A stretch of 9,829 nucleotides of DNA, taken from NCBI GenBank assembly GCA_015492755.1, contig WGEM01000550.1, positions 1-9,829 of the forward strand, written 5' to 3'. This document shows positions 6,576 to 9,829 of the stretch, piece after piece. The DNA is from Gemmatimonadota bacterium. Its GTDB lineage: Bacteria; Gemmatimonadota; Gemmatimonadetes; Longimicrobiales; Gaopeijiaceae. The notes beneath the pieces are model-generated. The model saw only the letters and a list, made by a program, of their open reading frames with translations. It did no database searches and was not told the DNA's origin. Each line of letters opens with the position of its first letter. Position 1 is the first letter of the stretch. The position numbers and the translations under genes are program-made.

Positions 6576-7234
6576 CGCGCCCCGTTCTTCCCGTCCGCCA
6601 GCGCCGCGCCCATGAAGGCCACGGCGTCGGCCACCTCGTCGGGGACGATCCAGTGGCCGATGTCGTAGTCGCGGGCCACCACCGGCACGCCCGCCGCCTC
6701 CAGACGCCTCCGTCCCACCGGCGCCAGCGCATACGGCACCGCGTCGTCCCGCGTCCCGTGCGCCCAGAACACCGCCGGCACGCCGGGTGAGAGGCCCAGG
6801 AAGGGAAGCTCCAGGTCGGCGGGGAGAAAGCCTGAGAAGTTCACCACCGCCCGGATCGAGCCCAGTCGGGTGAGCCCGTAGGCCAGGCTGGTGGTGCCGC
6901 CCTGCGAGAAGCCTCCCAACGCCACCGGCCCCGGCCGGTAGCCCAGCACCTCCTCCAGCGCCGGCAGGAAGGCGTCCAGCTCCGCCAGGCTGTGGCGGAG
7001 CGTGGCCATGTCCAGACGGTCCGCCTCGATGTGGCGGTACCACGCCCATCCGGGTCCGTAACCCCACTCGTGCCCGGGGAAGGGCGCCTGGGGCGTCACC
7101 AGCGTCCAGCGCTCCGGGAGCGCGGGGCGGAGCGCCTGCAGGTCGCCCCGGTGGCTCCCCCGGCCGTGGAGCATCACCACCACCGGTGTGCCGTCGGTGG
7201 CGTCGGTTCCGTGGCTGACGTTTGCGAGGAGCAT
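6572..7234 (-). CDS. Alpha/beta-hydrolase, phospholipase/carboxylesterase family (MhqD-like)
   Basis: 220 residues, cytoplasmic (no signal peptide). Serine hydrolase of the phospholipase/carboxylesterase family. Visible: VVVMLHGRGSHRGD (oxyanion-hole HGRG at 23-26), the nucleophile elbow GGFSQGG (Ser110), HGTRDDAVP with Asp163 as the likely acid, and DIGHWIVP with His194, a complete triad. The start is ATG 7234: AGGAGG (7250-7245) begins inside the TAG of the upstream dioxygenase gene (7251-7249) and lies 10 nt before the ATG. An upstream extension to 7303 lies within the neighbour's coding sequence and has no homology. The overlap of stop codon and ribosome site points to coupled translation with the dioxygenase. 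In Bacillus, mhqE/mhqD pair the same two families in quinone detoxification, so a role in hydrolysing ring-cleavage products is a reasonable inference. The substrate is unproven. Confidence 0.85.
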   Translation of the reverse strand: MLLANVSHGTDATDGTPVVVMLHGRGSHRGDLQALRPALPERWTLVTPQAPFPGHEWGYGPGWAWYRHIEADRLDMATLRHSLAELDAFLPALEEVLGYRPGPVALGGFSQGGTTSLAYGLTRLGSIRAVVNFSGFLPADLELPFLGLSPGVPAVFWAHGTRDDAVPYALAPVGRRRLEAAGVPVVARDYDIGHWIVPDEVADAVAFMGAALADGKNGAR

Positions 7235-7244
7235 CTCCGTCCTT

Positions 7245-7251
7245 CCTCCTA
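7245..7251 (-). promoter_or_regulatory. Ribosome binding site fused to upstream stop codon
   Basis: TAGGAGG combines the dioxygenase stop (TAG) with a full AGGAGG Shine-Dalgarno for the hydrolase, 10 nt before its ATG. It decides the hydrolase start and implies translational coupling. Confidence 0.7.
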
Positions 7252-8319
7252 TTCCACCGGCGCCAGCGCGGCTTCGATCTCCGCGCGGCGGGGCTCGAGC
7301 CACTCCGGCAGGCAGAGGGCGCGGCCCAGCGCATCTGCCGGCTCGTCCACGGCGAAGCCGGGCCCGTCGGTGGCGATCTCCAGAAGGAGCCCGTCGGGGG
7401 CGTGGAAGTAGATGCTCCGGAAATACTTGCGGTCCAGCACCGGCGTCACCTGCACGCCCAGCTCCAGGAGGTGTTCCCGCATGGCGAGCTGCGTCTCCTC
7501 GTCGGGGGCGCGAAAGGCGATGTGGTGCGTCTGGCCGGCGCCGGGGCGGGCCCGGAGCGTGGAGCCCGCCCAGTCGAAGAGCGTCAGCGTGGAGTGGGGC
7601 GCCACCTCCCGGCCGTCGTAGACCGCCCAGAAGAAGTGCCGCGTGCGGGCGTCGTCCTGGTTGTAGGTGCGCTTCACCAGGCGGAGGCCCAGCGCCTCCT
7701 GGTAGAAGGCGCCCGCCCCCTCCAGGTCGTCAGTGAGGCCCGAGATGTGGTGGATGCCGGAGAGGCGCATGGCGTCCGTCACCTCCGGCACCAGTTCGGG
7801 GTGCGTGGCGGCGCGGATGGCCTCGGCGTCGCGGCCCTCCGGCAGCCGCTCCGCCGGCGGATCGATGAGGAGCTCGCCCAGCGCGTCGGGCGCCTCGTCC
7901 ACCGCGTAGCCCGGCCCCGCGGTGGCGATCTCCAGGATCTGTCCGTCGGGGTCGCGGAAATAGAGCGAGGTGAAGTAACCCCGGTCCAGCGGCCCCTCCA
8001 CCGCCACGCCGGCGTCGGTGAGGCGCCGCTTCCACATGAGGAGCGCGTCGCGGTCCGACGTGCCCAGCGCCAGATGGTGGACGCCCCCCACGCCCCAGTG
8101 GCCCCGCGGCACGTGCGCCCACTCGAAGAAGGTGAGGAGTGTGCCGGGCCGGCCGCCGTCGTTGCCGAAGTAGAGGTGGTAGGCGGAGGGGTCGTCGAAG
8201 TTGACGGTCTTCTTCACCATTGGCACGCCCAGGAGGTCGCGGTAGAACCCCACCGTGCGGCGCGCGTCGCGCGCCACCATCGTGATGTGGTGAAACCCCG
8301 AGACCGCCGGAGCGCTCAC
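7249..8319 (-). CDS. VOC-family ring-cleaving dioxygenase (MhqO/MhqE/PcpA-like)
   Basis: 356 residues, cytoplasmic. Two tandem glyoxalase/VOC halves: residues about 8-140 (GFHHITMVARDARRTVGFY) and about 188-325 (GIHHISGLTDDLEGAGAFY). Each half keeps paired His and Glu motifs: H10/H11, H81/H82, E130 (ILEIAT) and H190/H191, H265/H266, E314 (LLEIAT). In the related hydroquinone dioxygenase PcpA the Fe(II) ligands come from the first and last modules, so H10/H11, H265/H266 and E314 are the likely site. The LVKRTYNQDD and MVKKTVNFDD stretches are typical of this group. Extradiol-type enzymes of this family open hydroquinone or catechol rings with O2. GTG 8319 lies 24 nt after the sdhB stop in the same reading frame, with GGGAGG about 12 nt upstream. 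The next gene is the hydrolase, so the pair resembles mhqED. Exact substrate and symbol cannot be assigned. Confidence 0.88.
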   Translation of the reverse strand: MSAPAVSGFHHITMVARDARRTVGFYRDLLGVPMVKKTVNFDDPSAYHLYFGNDGGRPGTLLTFFEWAHVPRGHWGVGGVHHLALGTSDRDALLMWKRRLTDAGVAVEGPLDRGYFTSLYFRDPDGQILEIATAGPGYAVDEAPDALGELLIDPPAERLPEGRDAEAIRAATHPELVPEVTDAMRLSGIHHISGLTDDLEGAGAFYQEALGLRLVKRTYNQDDARTRHFFWAVYDGREVAPHSTLTLFDWAGSTLRARPGAGQTHHIAFRAPDEETQLAMREHLLELGVQVTPVLDRKYFRSIYFHAPDGLLLEIATDGPGFAVDEPADALGRALCLPEWLEPRRAEIEAALAPVE

Positions 8320-8343
8320 CCGCGCGCGTGGCCTCCCGGCACG

Positions 8344-9102
8344 CTACACCACCGGCTCGGGATAGCGCACGGCAGCCTTTACCAGGTCGCGGTTGAGCTT
8401 CGCGATGGTGGCCACCGTGATCCCCTTGGGGCACACCGTCTGGCAGGCGCCGTGGTTGGTGCAGTTGCCGAAGCCCTCGTCGTCGTGCTGGGCGGTCATG
8501 CGGAGCACGCGCCGGTCCTGCTCGATCTCGCCCTGCGGCAGGAGCCCCAGGTGCGTGATCTTGGCGGCGGTGAAGAGCATGGCCGAGGCGTTGGGACACG
8601 CCGCCACGCACGCGCCGCACCCGATGCACGCCGCGGCGTCGAAGGCGGCGGTGGCGCGCTCCTTCGGCACCGGGATGGTGTTGGCGTCCGGCGCGCTCCC
8701 GGTGCGCACCGAGATGTAGCCCCCCGCCTCGATGATGCGGTCGAAGGCGGAGCGGTCCACCACCAGGTCCTTCACCACGGGGAAGGCGGCGGCGCGGAAG
8801 GGCTCGATCCAGATCTCGTCGCCGTCGCGGAACTCCCGCATGTGGAGCTGGCAGGTGGTGGTGAGGGGCCGCTGCCCGTGCGGGATCCCGTTGATGACCA
8901 TGCCGCAGGCGCCGCAGATCCCTTCCCGGCAGTCGTGGTCGAAGGCGATGGGCTCGCCGCCTTCCTTGATGATCCGCTCGTTCACCAGATCGAGCATCTC
9001 CAGGAAGGACATGTGCTCGCTGATGTCCTCGGCCACGTAGGTCTCGAAGCGGCCCGCCGCGTCGGGTCCCGACTGCCGCCAGACGTGCAGGGTGAGGTTC
9101 AT
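8344..9102 (-). CDS. sdhB: Succinate dehydrogenase/fumarate reductase iron-sulfur subunit
   Basis: 252 residues. Carries electrons from the flavoprotein SdhA to the membrane quinone site in complex II. Three cluster motifs are intact: 2Fe-2S with C58, C63, C66 (CREGICGAC) and C84 (TTTCQLH); then C159, C162, C165 (CIGCGAC) with C224 for 4Fe-4S; and C169 (ACP), C214 and C220 (CTNHGAC) for 3Fe-4S, closing with the CPKGI motif. The CTNHGAC form resembles the non-classical type found in Bacteroidota and relatives more than E. coli SdhB. The ATG overlaps the sdhA stop by one base (TAATG), with CGGAG about 9 nt upstream. The membrane-anchor gene (sdhC) is not downstream here, so it is likely upstream of sdhA beyond the window. 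Confidence 0.95.
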   Translation of the reverse strand: MNLTLHVWRQSGPDAAGRFETYVAEDISEHMSFLEMLDLVNERIIKEGGEPIAFDHDCREGICGACGMVINGIPHGQRPLTTTCQLHMREFRDGDEIWIEPFRAAAFPVVKDLVVDRSAFDRIIEAGGYISVRTGSAPDANTIPVPKERATAAFDAAACIGCGACVAACPNASAMLFTAAKITHLGLLPQGEIEQDRRVLRMTAQHDDEGFGNCTNHGACQTVCPKGITVATIAKLNRDLVKAAVRYPEPVV

Positions 9103-9829
9103 TACTTGTAGCTCCGCTGGGTCGGGGGGACGTACTCGAACTGGAGCGGCTCGGTGTGGCGGCGGGGCTCATCGCCCTCGCCGGTGTACTCCCAGACCGC
9201 CACGTGGCTGAAGCGCTCGTCGTCGCGCTTCGCCTCCCCGTCGGGCGTGGTGTATTCCGTGCGGAAGTGCGCGCCGCACGACTCCTCCCGGGTGAGCGCG
9301 TCGCGGAACATGATCTCGGCGAACTCCATGAAGTCCGCCACGCGACCCGCCTTCTCCAGACTCTGGTTGAGTGTCTCCGCGCTCCCGGGCACCCGCACCT
9401 CCTTCCAGAAGCGCTCCCGGAGCTCGGGGATCTTCGCCAGCCCCTCCTTGAGCCCCTGGGCGTTGCGCTCCATCCCGCACAGGTCCCAGACGATGCGGCC
9501 CAGCTCGATGTGGAACTCGTCCACCGTCTTCGAGCCGTTGGTGGAGAGGAGCCGGTCGGTGCGGGCCTTCACCTCCGCTTCCGCGACGCGGAAGGCGGCA
9601 TGATCCGTGTCCACCTTCGTCTGGCCCGCCTGGGCCAGGTAGTTCCCCATGGTGAGGGGGAGGATGAAGTAGCCGTCGGCCAGCCCCTGCATGAGCGCGC
9701 TGGCGCCCAGACGGTTGGCGCCGTGGTCGCTGAAGTTGGCCTCGCCGATGGCGAAGAGGCCCGGCACCGTGGTCATGAGGTCGTAGTCCACCCAGAGCCC
9801 GCCCATGGTGTAGTGCGGCGCCGGGTAGA
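9102..9829 (-). CDS. sdhA: Succinate dehydrogenase/fumarate reductase flavoprotein, C-terminal part
   Basis: The frame runs off the right window edge, so the first Met seen (9806) is internal. About 242 C-terminal residues are present. The segment begins [16 protein letters not shown], where HYTMGG carries the substrate-binding His (E. coli H354 equivalent), followed by [22 protein letters not shown] with the Arg of GANRLG (E. coli R399 equivalent) and the FAD-contact motif. The helical C-terminal domain and the closing [10 protein letters not shown] tail follow. The enzyme oxidises succinate to fumarate, passing electrons through FAD to SdhB. The FAD-binding N-terminus with its covalent His lies outside the window. 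Confidence 0.95.
   Translation of the reverse strand, partial: YPAPHYTMGGLWVDYDLMTTVPGLFAIGEANFSDHGANRLGASALMQGLADGYFILPLTMGNYLAQAGQTKVDTDHAAFRVAEAEVKARTDRLLSTNGSKTVDEFHIELGRIVWDLCGMERNAQGLKEGLAKIPELRERFWKEVRVPGSAETLNQSLEKAGRVADFMEFAEIMFRDALTREESCGAHFRTEYTTPDGEAKRDDERFSHVAVWEYTGEGDEPRRHTEPLQFEYVPPTQRSYK

Noticed and set aside
7249..8346. Possible sdhB-dioxygenase read-through fusion (same frame, one TAG between)
   Set aside because: Shared frame has a one-in-three chance; the 24-nt spacer holds a Shine-Dalgarno and GTG, so separate initiation explains it.
7222..9111. 629-codon open frame on the plus strand
   Set aside because: Antisense to sdhB, the dioxygenase and part of the hydrolase; low-complexity Arg/Gly/His/Val composition typical of high-GC shadow frames; the minus strand encodes conserved motifs throughout.
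1..9829. CRISPR arrays, tRNA or rRNA genes, riboswitches
   Set aside because: No regularly spaced repeats, no cloverleaf-like segments with CCA-proximal T-loop, and no recognisable riboswitch core were seen by eye; the non-coding gaps are all shorter than 250 nt.

Overview
High-GC bacterial chromosome segment carrying mostly housekeeping genes, with one accessory island. The separate sdhA/sdhB pair joined by TAATG, the signal-peptided beta-propeller protein, the GC content and the TyrRS and GreA types would fit a Gemmatimonadota (Longimicrobium-like) organism. That placement is inference from gene style, not from a marker that can be checked here.

Layout. (1) Positions 1-1140 hold the 3' part of tyrS (+). 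(2) Positions 1201-3372 hold a minus-strand cassette of three genes for exported products. In transcription order they are a cysteine-rich secreted peptide (eight Cys), a membrane-anchored DsbA-like oxidoreductase with a CPFC site, and a signal-peptided beta-propeller protein with no cysteine. The last two are 3 nt apart and probably translationally coupled. (3) Positions 3357-4267 hold a degenerate IS481-family element (+) with a DD(35)E transposase split by a -1 frameshift near 3800. Its left end is missing, and at the same junction the Cys-rich peptide has lost its start codon. (4) Positions 4269-5285 hold an outer-membrane beta-barrel gene (-) whose stop codon lies 1 nt from the IS right end. 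(5) A divergent control region (5286-5524) separates it from purE (+), followed by greA (+). (6) Positions 6572-9829 hold a minus-strand run in the order sdhA (partial), sdhB, a two-domain VOC ring-cleaving dioxygenase and an alpha/beta hydrolase. The last two resemble the Bacillus MhqE/MhqD quinone-detoxification pair.

How the genes fit together. tyrS, purE, greA and sdhAB are core metabolism and transcription. The dioxygenase and hydrolase are probably co-expressed with sdhAB and may clear quinones or hydroquinones near the respiratory chain (inference). The peptide/DsbA-like/propeller cassette is the least familiar part: it looks like a small module that makes, oxidises and possibly receives a disulfide-rich secreted peptide. 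In this genome it appears to have lost its promoter and start at the IS junction.
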